Source: Streptomyces zaomyceticus (GTDB taxonomy: Bacteria > Actinomycetota > Actinomycetes > Streptomycetales > Streptomycetaceae). From it: a stretch of DNA of 64,000 nucleotides. Made by a program: the position numbers and the translations under genes. Positions 8,982-17,975 of the stretch are shown here, piece after piece. The stretch is taken from positions 62,001-126,000 of the forward strand of contig NZ_BNBZ01000020.1 in NCBI RefSeq assembly GCF_014656215.1, in the 5' to 3' direction. The notes beneath the pieces were generated by a model. That model did no database searches, was not told where the DNA came from, and worked only from the letters and a program-made list of their open reading frames with translations. Position 1 is the stretch's first letter, and every line of letters starts with the position of its first letter.

Positions 8982-9500
8982 TCAGACCCCCGCACCGGTC
9001 ATACGGCGACGACGGACGATGAAGAGCCCGCCACCGAGCGCGGCGGCGGCGACCAGGCTGCCGCCGACGGCCATCTCCGTGGAGCTGGGGGCCAGCGAGC
9101 CGCCGAGGCCGCCCTGGGCGCCGCGGCCCGGGAGGACCCGGAACGGCTCCGTGACCACGTTGGAGCCGCCGTTGCACCTGACGGCCAGGTTGTAGTTGCC
9201 GGGAGTGGCGTTGTTGTAGACGCGGGCGACGGCGGTGGAGACGCCGTTGCCGCCCGAGAGGGTGGCGTCCGGGAAGGCGTTGGACGTGACCGTGCCGCCA
9301 CGGTTGCAGCCCCTGGCGGTGATCGTGAGCGTCGACCCGGGGTGGACCTCGAAGGGGCTGACGGTGACGTTGCTCGGGGTGTTGTTGGAGCCACCGCTGA
9401 GCACAGTGCCCGAACCGTAGGTGGCGGCGGCGAGGGGGGCCGAAAGGCCGACCGCCGCGATCGCGGTGGCGGTCACCGCCAGAGTGCGTGCAGCACGCAT
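8982..9500 (-). CDS. Small secreted protein with C-terminal membrane anchor (paralogue B)
   Basis: A 172-residue exported protein with signal peptide 'VTATAIAAVGLSAPLAAA', a beta-rich middle with two Cys, the segment RGAQGGLGGS, a C-terminal hydrophobic stretch and a basic tail containing 'VRRRRM'. It shares its plan and the RG(V/A)QGGLGGS block with the convergent gene at 8305-8862, so the two are paralogues facing each other. ATG 9500 is preceded by GGAGG at proper spacing and begins exactly at the signal peptide. Function is unknown; a wall or membrane surface location is the safe inference. Confidence 0.78.
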   Translation of the reverse strand: MRAARTLAVTATAIAAVGLSAPLAAATYGSGTVLSGGSNNTPSNVTVSPFEVHPGSTLTITARGCNRGGTVTSNAFPDATLSGGNGVSTAVARVYNNATPGNYNLAVRCNGGSNVVTEPFRVLPGRGAQGGLGGSLAPSSTEMAVGGSLVAAAALGGGLFIVRRRRMTGAGV

Positions 9501-9939
9501 GGTTGAACCTCCAGTGGAAGACGCCCCAAAGCGGTGCTCCGGGAGTTTCGACGAGTACGCCTTCCATGACGAACCATCACAAGTCAGGGCGAGCTCTGCA
9601 TTTCGGCACTGGGCCACCCCGGTGAGGCGACACGCCCGGAATCGACCCCTCGGAGGAGGAAGAAGCGCAGGTCAGAGCGGACCGGGTCGCTTATCTGACG
9701 ATTACTCGGATGGGTCAGCCCCGTGTCACCCACCTGTCGGCAGCCCGCCTCCCCGGGCACCCACGGGGTGCGGGAGGCCCGGGACACGAGGACAGGGGGA
9801 CGGGGGCGCGCTCCCGTGCCCACTCCCGTACCCGGTCCGACACCCGTCCGGCAGCGGGGTCCCACCCGTTCGCACCGCTCGGCGCGACGGCCCGTCGGGT
9901 CGCCTTTACCGTTCTGTCCGACGCCACGAAGGGAGAACC
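9501..9939. other. Intergenic region between divergent secreted protein and sortase
   Basis: About 440 bases expected to contain the promoters of the minus-strand secreted protein and the plus-strand sortase. Several open frames cross it but none has a convincing start or composition. No clear terminator, repeat or RNA was recognised. Confidence 0.4.
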
Positions 9940-10602
9940 ATGCCCCCGAAGGACTTCCGCGTCTTCGAGCGTAGGAGACGCCAACCCTGGGGCGTCCTGG
10001 CCCTCGCCATGCTGTCCGGGATCGCGATGATGCGCAACGGAGCGGACGTCGCGCTCGGGCCTCCGCAGCCCGCCGCGGCGGCCCGTCCGGTGGCGCGCCC
10101 CGTCACCCCGCCGCAGGACGGGGCGACCGAGGGTCTGGAGCCGCTGCCCTTCGCCCCGGCCTCCCGGATCAAGATCCCGGCGATCCAGGTCGCGGCCCCG
10201 ATCATGGACGTGGGCCTCGACCCGGACGGCTGGGTGGCGGCCCCGCCGCCCCAGGACGCCAACCTCGCCGGCTGGTACCAGAACGGGATCTCCCCCGGCC
10301 AGCGCGGCACCGCGGTGGTCGTCGGCCATGTGGACAACGCGCAGGGGCCCGCGGTCTTCTACGGCCTGGGGTCCCTGGAGAAGGGGCAGCACATCGAGGT
10401 CGAGCGGTACGACGGCCGGATCGCGGTCTTCGAGATCTACGGGCTCGAGGTGTACTCGAAGGACAACTTCCCCGGCGTGCAGGTGTACGCCGACACGGGT
10501 GCGCCCGAGCTGCGGGTCATCACGTGCGGCGGCGGCTACACACGGGCGCGTGGCTACGACGGGAACGTCGTCGTGTACGCGCGCATGATCGGCTCCCGCT
10601 AG
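9940..10602 (+). CDS. Class F sortase
   Basis: A 220-residue sortase with a single N-terminal membrane anchor (about 16-32), a Pro/Ala linker and a C-terminal sortase beta-barrel. The catalytic triad is visible: His130 in 'VVVGHVDN', Cys196 in 'VITCGGGY' and Arg204 just after it. Class F enzymes are the actinobacterial group; they cleave a C-terminal sorting motif and attach proteins to the wall, but their substrates are poorly defined. ATG 9940 has GGGAG upstream. Neighbours include three exported proteins with C-terminal hydrophobic segments, which are candidate but unproven clients. Confidence 0.9.
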   Translation: MPPKDFRVFERRRRQPWGVLALAMLSGIAMMRNGADVALGPPQPAAAARPVARPVTPPQDGATEGLEPLPFAPASRIKIPAIQVAAPIMDVGLDPDGWVAAPPPQDANLAGWYQNGISPGQRGTAVVVGHVDNAQGPAVFYGLGSLEKGQHIEVERYDGRIAVFEIYGLEVYSKDNFPGVQVYADTGAPELRVITCGGGYTRARGYDGNVVVYARMIGSR

Positions 10603-10625
10603 AAGGCCCGGACGGGTGCGGCGAA

Positions 10626-10654
10626 GGGCCCCGGCACCTCGGGTGCCGGGGCCC
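10626..10654. terminator. Terminator after sortase gene
   Basis: A perfect 13-bp stem (GGGCCCCGGCACC and complement) with a three-base TCG loop, 23 bases after the sortase stop codon. It also lies just past the 3' end of the convergent deacetylase gene, so it may act on both strands. Confidence 0.85.
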
Positions 10655-10698
10655 TCGTCGTGGCGCGGTCGGCGCCGGCGCCCCTCGTCACGGCGCGG

Positions 10699-11553
10699 TC
10701 AGCGCCCGGGCACGGTGATCCGGTAGCCGGCGTCGAGCAGTTCGGGCAGATAGCGGCGGAGGGCGGTCACGCTCTGGGCGCGGTTTCCACCGGCGTCGTG
10801 GGAGAGCACGACGGCGCCGGGGGCGGCCCCGTCGTGGACCCGGCGGACGATGGTGTCGGCGTCCGCGGGCTCCTTCCAGTCCAGGGTGTCGACGGTCCAG
10901 GCGAGCGGTTCCATGCCCAGCTCGGCTCCGATCTCGAAGGAGTGCCGGTTCCAGGCCCCGTAGGGGGCGCGGTACCAGAGCGGAGCCGTGCCGAGGGTCC
11001 GCTCGACGATCTCGCTGGTGGAGCCGAGTTCGTCGCGGATGCGGGAGGGCCGCAGTCTGGGGATGAGGGGATGGGACCAGGAGTGATTGCCGACGACATG
11101 GCCGTCGTCGGCCATCTCCCGCAGCAGGTCCGGGTTCTCGACGGCCATCTCGCCGCAGACGAAGAACATCGCCCGGCAGTCGTGACGGCGCAGGGCCTCC
11201 AGGATGGCCGGGGTGTAGCGGGGGTCCGGGCCGTCGTCGAAGGTCAGCACCATCGACCGGCCGACCCCGGACATGCTGAGGAAGGGCCGCTGCCGCACCG
11301 GCGGCGTCGCACGCCGGAAGGCCGGGGGCGCGTACGCGGTCATCGGCTGGAGCCGGTACGAGGCGGGCAGCGGCCGGGCGGCCCGCGCCTGGGGGCCCGC
11401 CGCTCCGGCGGTGCCGCCGCGGGGCGGGGCGGGGGGTGCGGCGCCGACGGCCTGCTCGGGGGCCGCGAGCCGGTCCGTCGCGAGGACTCCGAGGGTGGCG
11501 CCGGCCGCGAGGGCCGCGGCGAGCCGCAGCACCGCCCGACGCCCACTCGTCAT
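10699..11553 (-). CDS. Secreted polysaccharide deacetylase (NodB domain)
   Basis: A 284-residue carbohydrate esterase 4 enzyme. It has an N-terminal export signal with twin arginines ('SGRRAVLRLAAALAAGA'), a Pro/Ala linker and a NodB domain from about residue 95. Metal-binding and catalytic residues are visible: 'TFDDGPD' (Asp106/107), 'NHSWSHP' (His157, His161), 'RAPYGAWN' and 'DTLDWK'. Such enzymes remove N- or O-acetyl groups from peptidoglycan, chitin or other wall sugars. ATG 11553 was chosen because AAAAAGGA lies just upstream; an in-frame ATG at 11568 is the alternative. It neighbours sortase and CapA-like genes, consistent with an envelope cluster. Confidence 0.9.
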   Translation of the reverse strand: MTSGRRAVLRLAAALAAGATLGVLATDRLAAPEQAVGAAPPAPPRGGTAGAAGPQARAARPLPASYRLQPMTAYAPPAFRRATPPVRQRPFLSMSGVGRSMVLTFDDGPDPRYTPAILEALRRHDCRAMFFVCGEMAVENPDLLREMADDGHVVGNHSWSHPLIPRLRPSRIRDELGSTSEIVERTLGTAPLWYRAPYGAWNRHSFEIGAELGMEPLAWTVDTLDWKEPADADTIVRRVHDGAAPGAVVLSHDAGGNRAQSVTALRRYLPELLDAGYRITVPGR

Positions 11554-11706
11554 CTGATCCTTTTTCATGACTAATAGTTCGTACGGATGAGGGTCCGCAT
11601 CGCTCACCGACACCGGCCGCCCCTCCGAATGCACCCGATGAGCCGATGGCGCGGACCGCCGGCCACTCGCCGTCGCGGCGTGACCGGCCCCACCGCGTCG
11701 TGCGGG

Positions 11707-12930
11707 CTACCTGCCCATCACCAGGCCGTCCCGGCCGGCGCCGCGACCGAGGACCACCTGCCGGATCGTGTCGCGGATCTCGATGTGGCGTGGGTCCGAG
11801 CCGTCGGCGGCGCCGAGGTTGACCACCCTGCCCCGGGCCGTGTCGAACCACTGGGGGACGAACTCGGCCCTGGTGACCTCCCAGCGCCCGCCGGGCTTCC
11901 TGGGCGGGCCGAAGGTGAAACGGCCGATGCTGCCCTGGTTGCCCCGAGGGTCGAAGGCACCCTCGTGGTTGATCATGTCCCCGGCGATCTGGTCGCCCAT
12001 CCCGTAGACGATCCAGGTGCCGTTGACCTTCTCGTAGGCCTGCGGGACATGGGCGTGGGTGCCGATGATCAGATCGATGTCGGGGCGGCCGCCGGTCGCC
12101 GAGGCGGTGAGCGCGCGGCCGAGGGAGAGCTGCCGCTCATCGGGTTCGGTCTGCCACTCGCTTCCCCAGTGGACGCTGACCACGACCACGTCGGCACCGG
12201 CCGCGCGGGCGGCGCGCGCGTCGGCGACGACCTTCCGCTCGTCGAGCAGCCGGACCGCCCAGGGCTGCCCCTCGGGCATCGGGTAGCCGTTGGTGTCGTA
12301 CGTGTAGGCCAGTTGGGCCACCGTGGCGCCCCCCGCATCGAGCAGCGTCGGCCTCGCCGCCTCCTCGGCGGTCCTGGCCGATCCGGCGTGGCGCACACCG
12401 GCCTCGTCCAGGGCGTCGAGCGTGCGGGCCAGGCCCGCAGCGCCGTCGTCGAGCGTGTGGTTGGAGGCGGTGGAGCAGGAGTCGTATCCGGTGGCCTTGA
12501 GCGCGGCGGCGATCTCGGGCGGGGACTTGAAGGCGGGGTATCCGGTGTAGGGCCCGCCCTTCCTCCCGTACACGGTCTCCATGTGGCAGATGGCCAGGTC
12601 CGCCCGGGAGACGACGGACGCGGCCCCGGAGAGCATGGGGGCGAAGTCGTAGCCGTCACCGCCGGCGTCCTGGGACGCCCGGCGGATGATCGAGTCGTGC
12701 GGGAGGATGTCACCCGAGGCGACGAGGGTGAATCCGGCGGGTGCGGAGGCCCCGCCGGGTGCGGCGGACGGGACGGCCGGGCGCGACGAACCCCGCCCGG
12801 TCCCGGCCTCGGGACCGGGAGTGTCGCCGCCCGGTCCGCCCGCCACGCTCCCGCCCGTGCAACCGGTCGCCGCCGCGAGCAGGACGGCGGCGAGCGCCAC
12901 CACGCCCGCGGATCTGGTGCGTGAGGTCAT
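11707..12930 (-). CDS. CapA-family (PGA_cap) lipoprotein
   Basis: A 407-residue predicted lipoprotein: signal peptide with lipobox 'LLAAATGC', a Gly/Pro-rich linker, then a metallophosphatase-like CapA domain. Conserved pieces include 'VASGDILPHDSI', 'SNHTLDDG', 'HWGSEW' and 'IGTHAHVPQ'. The family is named after the capsule (poly-gamma-glutamate) protein CapA, but most actinobacterial members have no proven capsule role. ATG 12930 sits directly before the signal peptide. A perfect inverted repeat 27 bases upstream of the start suggests control by a dimeric regulator. Confidence 0.87.
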   Translation of the reverse strand: MTSRTRSAGVVALAAVLLAAATGCTGGSVAGGPGGDTPGPEAGTGRGSSRPAVPSAAPGGASAPAGFTLVASGDILPHDSIIRRASQDAGGDGYDFAPMLSGAASVVSRADLAICHMETVYGRKGGPYTGYPAFKSPPEIAAALKATGYDSCSTASNHTLDDGAAGLARTLDALDEAGVRHAGSARTAEEAARPTLLDAGGATVAQLAYTYDTNGYPMPEGQPWAVRLLDERKVVADARAARAAGADVVVVSVHWGSEWQTEPDERQLSLGRALTASATGGRPDIDLIIGTHAHVPQAYEKVNGTWIVYGMGDQIAGDMINHEGAFDPRGNQGSIGRFTFGPPRKPGGRWEVTRAEFVPQWFDTARGRVVNLGAADGSDPRHIEIRDTIRQVVLGRGAGRDGLVMGR

Positions 12931-12956
12931 GTGCGGCACTCCGCCCGATTCATAGG

Positions 12957-12972
12957 ATGAACACTTGTTCAT
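12957..12972. promoter_or_regulatory. Operator-like inverted repeat upstream of CapA gene
   Basis: ATGAACA-CT-TGTTCAT, a perfect 7-2-7 inverted repeat in the intergenic region between the divergent CapA-like gene and the ECF sigma gene. The shape is typical of a dimeric repressor site. No regulator gene for it is visible nearby. Confidence 0.45.
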
Positions 12973-13199
12973 ACGAATTGATCTCGCGAGAAAGCCGCAG
13001 TCAAGGGTCAAGGCCGCAGAAAGTCATGAACCCCGCTGAAACGGACGCAGCGACTCCGTCTGATCGCCGTACGACCGTTCGCCGTACCATTCGCCGCTCG
13101 GTGCGACCGTTCGTCGCAGACCGATGTCCGTTCCCTGTCCCTCGCCGTGCGGATGCGTTCGTATACGCCCCGGACGACGACGCGGGAGAGGCGGCGAGC

Positions 13200-13757
13200 A
13201 TGACCACGGCGACCACCGACGAACGGACCCTCGAGGAGCTTCAGCGGGACCACGGCCCCGCGCTCCTCTCCTTCCTGCTCGGGCTCACCTACGGGGACCG
13301 GCAGCGGGCCGAGGACCTCGCCCAGGAGACCCTGGTACGGGCCTGGCAGCACCCCGAGGCCTTCGACGGCCCCTACGCGTCGATGCGCCCCTGGCTCTTC
13401 ACCGTCGCGCGCCGACTCGCCATCGACGCCCGGCGCTCACGCCTCGCCCGGCCCGCCGAGACGGGGGACGGCGTCCTCGCGGTGACGCCCGACCCCGCCG
13501 ACCCCACCGCCTCGGCCGAAGCGGCCCTCGACGTACGGGCGGCCGTCCGCGAGCTGAGCCCCGAGCACCGCGCCGTGCTCGTCCGGCTCTACTTCCACGG
13601 CCTGACCGTCAACGAGGCCGCCGTCGAACTCGGCATCCCCGCCGGGACCGTGAAGTCCCGCTCGCACTACGCGCTGCGCCAGCTCGGCCGGTCGCTGCCC
13701 GGCTACCGGCCACGCCGCGCGGCCGTTGCCCGGCCACACGTCGCGGCCCCACAATGA
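13200..13757 (+). CDS. ECF-type RNA polymerase sigma factor
   Basis: A 185-residue sigma factor with only regions 2 and 4. Region 2 has 'DRQRAEDLAQETLVRAWQHP' and 'RPWLFTVARRLAIDARR'; region 4 has 'LSPEHRAVLVRLYFHGL' and the helix-turn-helix 'VNEAAVELGIPAGTVKSR'. It resembles the SigK/SigL-like groups. No anti-sigma gene follows; the next gene is a thioesterase starting four bases later. ATG 13200 has GGGAGAGG upstream. Its regulon is unknown; divergence from the CapA-like gene makes that gene a candidate target. Confidence 0.9.
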   Translation: MTTATTDERTLEELQRDHGPALLSFLLGLTYGDRQRAEDLAQETLVRAWQHPEAFDGPYASMRPWLFTVARRLAIDARRSRLARPAETGDGVLAVTPDPADPTASAEAALDVRAAVRELSPEHRAVLVRLYFHGLTVNEAAVELGIPAGTVKSRSHYALRQLGRSLPGYRPRRAAVARPHVAAPQ

Positions 13758-13761
13758 CGCC

Positions 13762-14175
13762 GTGACGCTGACACCCGCCGCCGCCGAAAAGATCCTCGCC
13801 GACAATTTCGCGCCCTGGGTCCTCGATCTGGGCCTCACCGTCGACTCCGTCGACGGCCACGGGGCCGTGCTCCGGCTCCCGTGGTCGGACCGGCTCGCCA
13901 GGGAGGGCGGTGGCCTCTCCGGTCAGGCCCTGATGGCGGCGGCCGACACGGCGACGGTGATCGCGGTCGCCGCGGCGCGGGACGGCTTCGTGCCGATGAC
14001 CACCGTCCAGCAGTCCATCGGCTTCCAGCGGGCGGTCGTCGGCTCCGACGTCCTGGTGCGGGCCAGGCTCACCAAGGTGGGGAAGCGGATGGCCTTCGCC
14101 GACATCACCATGACGGCCGAGGGCTCGGAGGAGATCGCGGCCCACGCGACCGCGGTGTACGCACTGCTCGGCTGA
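13762..14175 (+). CDS. PaaI-type hotdog thioesterase
   Basis: A 137-residue hotdog-fold protein. The 'EGGGLSGQALMAAADTATVIAV' type helix and the strand 'FVPMTTVQQSIGFQRAVVG' match PaaI/YdiI-like acyl-CoA thioesterases. These hydrolyse aryl- or acyl-CoA in the cytoplasm. GTG 13762 follows the sigma-factor stop by four bases, so the genes are probably cotranscribed; an in-frame ATG at 13726 would overlap the sigma gene. The substrate cannot be told from sequence. Confidence 0.85.
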   Translation: MTLTPAAAEKILADNFAPWVLDLGLTVDSVDGHGAVLRLPWSDRLAREGGGLSGQALMAAADTATVIAVAAARDGFVPMTTVQQSIGFQRAVVGSDVLVRARLTKVGKRMAFADITMTAEGSEEIAAHATAVYALLG

Positions 14176-14413
14176 GTCCCGCGCCGTAGCGGCCCACCGC
14201 CCGGCCTGCTCCCCCTGATCCGGCTCCCCCGATTCGGCTCCTCCGTCCCTTACGACCCCCTTGGCATCAGGAATCCCACCGGCACCTATCCGGCCGGGAA
14301 ACGTATCCGAAACCACACGGGCGAGTTGAGCAAAGCGGGACCCGGGGGCGCCCTTCTCGGAGGAAGCTCTCCCCGGGCCCCCACACGTTCGGGTCCCCGA
14401 TGTCCGGGAGAAG

Positions 14414-14926
14414 GTGGGAGTGTTGCGCCCCGAGAGCACGAACGGCGCCGGCGGCACGAGTGGCGGCGGTCTCGCCGTCCCGATGGCCTGGCTGTGCGCC
14501 GAGTACCTGGCCGACGAGGTGCTGCGGGCCGCCGCGCTCGTGGCCCCCGGCTCACTGGAGCACCGGGCCGGTCTCCAGGCACTGGCCCTCACCGTCCACC
14601 TCTCCGAGGAGCCGGGCGGACCGGCCGACGGACGGTCCGCCGGCCGGATCGACGAATGGCTGCGGCACACGGCCTACGACCGGCCCTGGCCGCCCTGGGT
14701 CGAGGAGCGGCTCGCCGCCCGGCGCGCGGCCGGCGGCGACGGCCCGGACCTGGCGCTCGCCGAGGCGGCCTGGCGGCGCCTGCGCGACACCTGGGTCCGC
14801 GCCGCCGACCTCGACGGCCGGACGGCCGACGACACCGGATCGCCGGTCGACGAGGACGAGCAGATCTGGCTGCCCGCCTGGAAGCTGGGGCTGCCGCTCG
14901 CCCACCTGTCGCTGCATCTGCGCTGA
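14414..14926 (+). CDS. Hypothetical Streptomyces protein
   Basis: A 170-residue acidic soluble protein without signal peptide or recognised domain. It is rich in Trp, Arg and Leu helices, for example 'WLRHTAYDRPWPPWVEERL'. Third-position GC bias supports coding. The start is GTG 14414 or the nearby GTG 14420. It converges on the kinase gene ending at 14943. I do not recognise the family and assign no function. Confidence 0.6.
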   Translation: MGVLRPESTNGAGGTSGGGLAVPMAWLCAEYLADEVLRAAALVAPGSLEHRAGLQALALTVHLSEEPGGPADGRSAGRIDEWLRHTAYDRPWPPWVEERLAARRAAGGDGPDLALAEAAWRRLRDTWVRAADLDGRTADDTGSPVDEDEQIWLPAWKLGLPLAHLSLHLR

Positions 14927-14942
14927 GCGGGCCCGCCGACGG

Positions 14943-16151
14943 TCAAGGCGGCGAACGGTGCACCCCGGGACGGTATTTGGGGACGCGCACCGTCACCTTC
15001 ATCCCCGCGCCGACCCCGGTCTCGACGACGAGTCCGTACTCCGTCCCGTACACCTGGCGCAGCCGCTCGTCCACGTTGGAGAGGCCGATGCCGGAGCCGG
15101 CCGGGTGTTCTCCGCGCAGGACCGCGCGCAGCAGCTCGGGGTCCATGCCGATGCCGTCGTCCTCGACCGTCACCACGGCCTCCGCGCCCGCGTCGCGGGC
15201 CGCGATCGTGACCCGGCAGCCCCGCTCCCGGTCCTGGAGACCGTGCTTCACGGCGTTCTCCACGAGGGGTTGGAGGCAGAGGAAGGGCAGCGTCACCGGC
15301 AGCACCTCGGGGGCGATCTGCAGCCGTACCTTCAGCCGGTCCCCGAAGCGCGCCCCGGCGAGCGCCAAGTACTGCTCGATGGAGCGCAGTTCGTCGGCGA
15401 GCTGGGCGAACTCGCCGTGCCTGCGGAAGGAGTATCGGGTGAAGTCGGCGAATTCCAGCAGGAGTTCCCGCGCCCGCTCCGGGTCGGTCCGGACGAACGA
15501 CGCGATGGCGGCCAGGGAGTTGAAGATGAAGTGCGGGGAGATCTGGGCGCGCAGCGCGCGGATCTCGGCCTCCACGATCCGGGTGCGGGAGCGGTCGAGT
15601 TCGGCCAGCTCCAGCTGGACGGAGGCCCAGCGGGCCACCTCGGTCGCGGCCCGCACCAGGACGGCAGACTCCCGGGAGCCGTAGGCGACGAGCGCGCCCA
15701 GCACCCCGTCCTCGCCGGTGAGCGGGGCGATCACCGCCCAGCGCAGCGGGCACGCCGGGTCGGCGCAGCCGGTGTGCGCGGACCGGCTGCGGCCGGTCTC
15801 CAGGGTCTCGGCGGCCTGCTCCGGGACATGGGCGCGGTGGTGGTCCTCGCCCGGTCCGTCCCAGGCCAGGACGGCACCCCGGTCGGTGAGGCAGAGCGCC
15901 TCCGTGCCGAGCAGCGAGCGGAGGGTGCCGGCCGCCCTGCGGGCCGTCTCCTCGGTGAGCCCGGCGCGCAGCGGCGGCGCGGCGAGCGAGGCGGTGTGCA
16001 AGGTGTGGAACGTGGCCCGTTCGACGGGCGTGCCGAGATCCGGGTCGGCGGCGCGGCCACCCCGGCGGGCGGCGAACCGTCCCAGGGCGAAGCCCGCGGC
16101 GAGCAGTACGGCCCCGGCGGCAGCCGCGGCGGCGAGGGCGATGCCGCTCAT
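14943..16151 (-). CDS. LytS/YehU-type sensor histidine kinase
   Basis: A 402-residue kinase. It has one N-terminal membrane segment, a GAF-like sensor region (about 50-190), a His_kinase domain with 'QISPHFIFNSLAAI' (phospho-accepting His) and a HATPase_c domain with 'LVENAVKHGL', 'DDGIGMD' and 'GSGIGLSNV'. This LytS class pairs with LytTR response regulators; one is encoded by the first gene of the same cluster (18489-19256). Its ATG overlaps the symporter stop (ATGA), so kinase and transporter are translationally coupled. Sensing of a carboxylate or its transport state is a reasonable but unproven inference. Confidence 0.92.
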   Translation of the reverse strand: MSGIALAAAAAAGAVLLAAGFALGRFAARRGGRAADPDLGTPVERATFHTLHTASLAAPPLRAGLTEETARRAAGTLRSLLGTEALCLTDRGAVLAWDGPGEDHHRAHVPEQAAETLETGRSRSAHTGCADPACPLRWAVIAPLTGEDGVLGALVAYGSRESAVLVRAATEVARWASVQLELAELDRSRTRIVEAEIRALRAQISPHFIFNSLAAIASFVRTDPERARELLLEFADFTRYSFRRHGEFAQLADELRSIEQYLALAGARFGDRLKVRLQIAPEVLPVTLPFLCLQPLVENAVKHGLQDRERGCRVTIAARDAGAEAVVTVEDDGIGMDPELLRAVLRGEHPAGSGIGLSNVDERLRQVYGTEYGLVVETGVGAGMKVTVRVPKYRPGVHRSPP

Positions 16152-17965
16152 CGGCGAACCTCCTGGGCGGGAGCGGGGACGGCGCCGGTGTTCCCTTCCG
16201 CGAGCGTGCTCTCCCCCGGCAGACCGGTGAACTCCTCCGGCAGATGGAGCCGCGCGAGGAGCGCCGCGGTGCCGGGGGGAACCCGGCGGGGCGTGGCCAG
16301 CGAGACCAGGACCATGGTGAGGAAGCCGAGCGGGACCGACCAGACGGCCGGCCAGGCCATCAGGGTGTGCGGCCAGCCCTCGGGAGCGAGCCCGGCCCGG
16401 GTCGCCATCACCGCGACGAGGGCGGAGCCGCCGCCGAGCAGCAGCCCGGCCATGGCGCCCGGCGGGGTGAGCCGCCGCCACCAGATGCCGAGGACGAGCA
16501 GCGGGCAGAACGAGGAGGCGGAGACGGCGAAGGCGAGACCGACCGCGTCGGCGACCGGCACCTTCGAGGCGACCACCCCGACGGCGAGCGGGACGGCGGT
16601 GGCGAGCAGGGTCGCGAGGCGGAAGTGCCGTACGCCCCGGGAGGGCAGCACGTCCTGGGTGAGGACCCCGGCGACGGACATGGTGAGCCCGGAGGCGGTG
16701 GAGAGGAAGGCGGCGAAGGCGCCGCCCGCGAGGAGCGCCCCGAGGAGGTCGCCGAGGAGTCCGCCGAGGATCCGGTCGGGCAGGACGAGCACGGCGGCGT
16801 CGGCGGAACCGGTGAGGGCGAGCTCGGGCGCGTAGATCCGGCCGAGGGCCCCGTAGAGCGGCGGCAACAGATAGAAGGCGCCGACGAGTCCGAGCACCAC
16901 GAGGGTGGTGCGGCGGGCGGCGCGACCGTGCGGGCTGGTGTAGAAGCGGACGGCGACGTGCGGCAGTCCCATGGTGCCGAGGAAGGTCGCCAGGATCAGC
17001 CCGTACGTGGCGTACAGCTGGTGCCCGTCACGGCCGCCCGCCAGCGGCTGGGACCAGCCGAGCGGATCCAGACGGGGGTCCCCCCGGCCGGAGTCCGGGG
17101 GAGGTTCGGTTCCGCCGGCGACCCGCTCGGGGAGCTCGGCACCCGGGGCGAAGGCGAGCGTGGTGCCCGCGAGGACGTGATGGGTGCCCGGTGCGAGGGT
17201 CACGGTCCCCCGCTCGTACGGGACGGAGTCGACGCTGCCGGTGACGGTGAGGGTGAGCGGCTCGTCGAGCCCGATCCGTACCGTGTCCGCGACCTCGACC
17301 ACGGTGTGGCCGCGCAGGACGGCGGGGGCGTCGAAACGGGCCCTGGGCGCCCCGTCCCCGTACCAGGCGGCGAGGAGGAAGAGGACGGGGACGAGCAGGG
17401 CGGTGAGCTTCAGCCAGTACTGGAAGGCCTGGACGAAGGTGATGCTGCGCATCCCGCCCGCCGCGACGGTCCCCGTCACGACGAGGGCGACGAGCAGTCC
17501 GCCCACCCAGTCGGGGGCGCCGGTGAGGATCTCCAGGGTGAGCCCGGCGCCCTGGAGTTGCGGCAGCAGGTAGAGCCAGCCGATGCCGACGACGAACAGG
17601 CTGGCGATCCGGCGTGCCTGCGGGGATTCGAGTCGGGCCTCGGCGAAGTCGGAGAGCGTGTACGCCCCGGAGCGGCGCAGCGGGGCGGCGACGAGGACCA
17701 GCAGGACGAGGTATCCGGCGGTGTAGCCGACCGGGTACCAGAGCATGGCGGGGCCCTGGACGAGGACGAGTCCGGCGATGCCGAGGAAGGAGGCGGCGGA
17801 GAGGTACTCGCCGCTGATCGCGGCGGCGTTGAGCCCCGGCCCGACCGTGCGCGAGGCGACGTAGAAGTCGGAGGTGGTCCGGGAGATCCGCAGGCCGAGG
17901 GCGCCGATGAGGACGGTCGCGAGGACGACGGCGGTGACGGCGGCGACGGCGTAGGTCTGGTTCAC
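16148..17965 (-). CDS. Sodium:solute (acetate-type) symporter
   Basis: A 605-residue SSS-family transporter with about 13 hydrophobic segments. It resembles ActP/MctC-like carboxylate symporters ('SEFYVASRTVGP'-like start at 'TSDFYVASRTVGPGLN', 'AISGEYLSAASFLGI', 'ARRTTLVVLGLVGAFY'). A large polar loop between membrane segments, roughly residues 215-330, is rich in Asp, Gly and Pro and predicted outside the membrane. The GTG start at 17965 lies ten bases after the stop of the DUF485 gene, a usual partner of these symporters. The operon context with a LytS/LytTR pair suggests the transported solute is also the signal. Confidence 0.9.
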   Translation of the reverse strand: MNQTYAVAAVTAVVLATVLIGALGLRISRTTSDFYVASRTVGPGLNAAAISGEYLSAASFLGIAGLVLVQGPAMLWYPVGYTAGYLVLLVLVAAPLRRSGAYTLSDFAEARLESPQARRIASLFVVGIGWLYLLPQLQGAGLTLEILTGAPDWVGGLLVALVVTGTVAAGGMRSITFVQAFQYWLKLTALLVPVLFLLAAWYGDGAPRARFDAPAVLRGHTVVEVADTVRIGLDEPLTLTVTGSVDSVPYERGTVTLAPGTHHVLAGTTLAFAPGAELPERVAGGTEPPPDSGRGDPRLDPLGWSQPLAGGRDGHQLYATYGLILATFLGTMGLPHVAVRFYTSPHGRAARRTTLVVLGLVGAFYLLPPLYGALGRIYAPELALTGSADAAVLVLPDRILGGLLGDLLGALLAGGAFAAFLSTASGLTMSVAGVLTQDVLPSRGVRHFRLATLLATAVPLAVGVVASKVPVADAVGLAFAVSASSFCPLLVLGIWWRRLTPPGAMAGLLLGGGSALVAVMATRAGLAPEGWPHTLMAWPAVWSVPLGFLTMVLVSLATPRRVPPGTAALLARLHLPEEFTGLPGESTLAEGNTGAVPAPAQEVRR

Positions 17966-17975
17966 GCGGGGCGTT

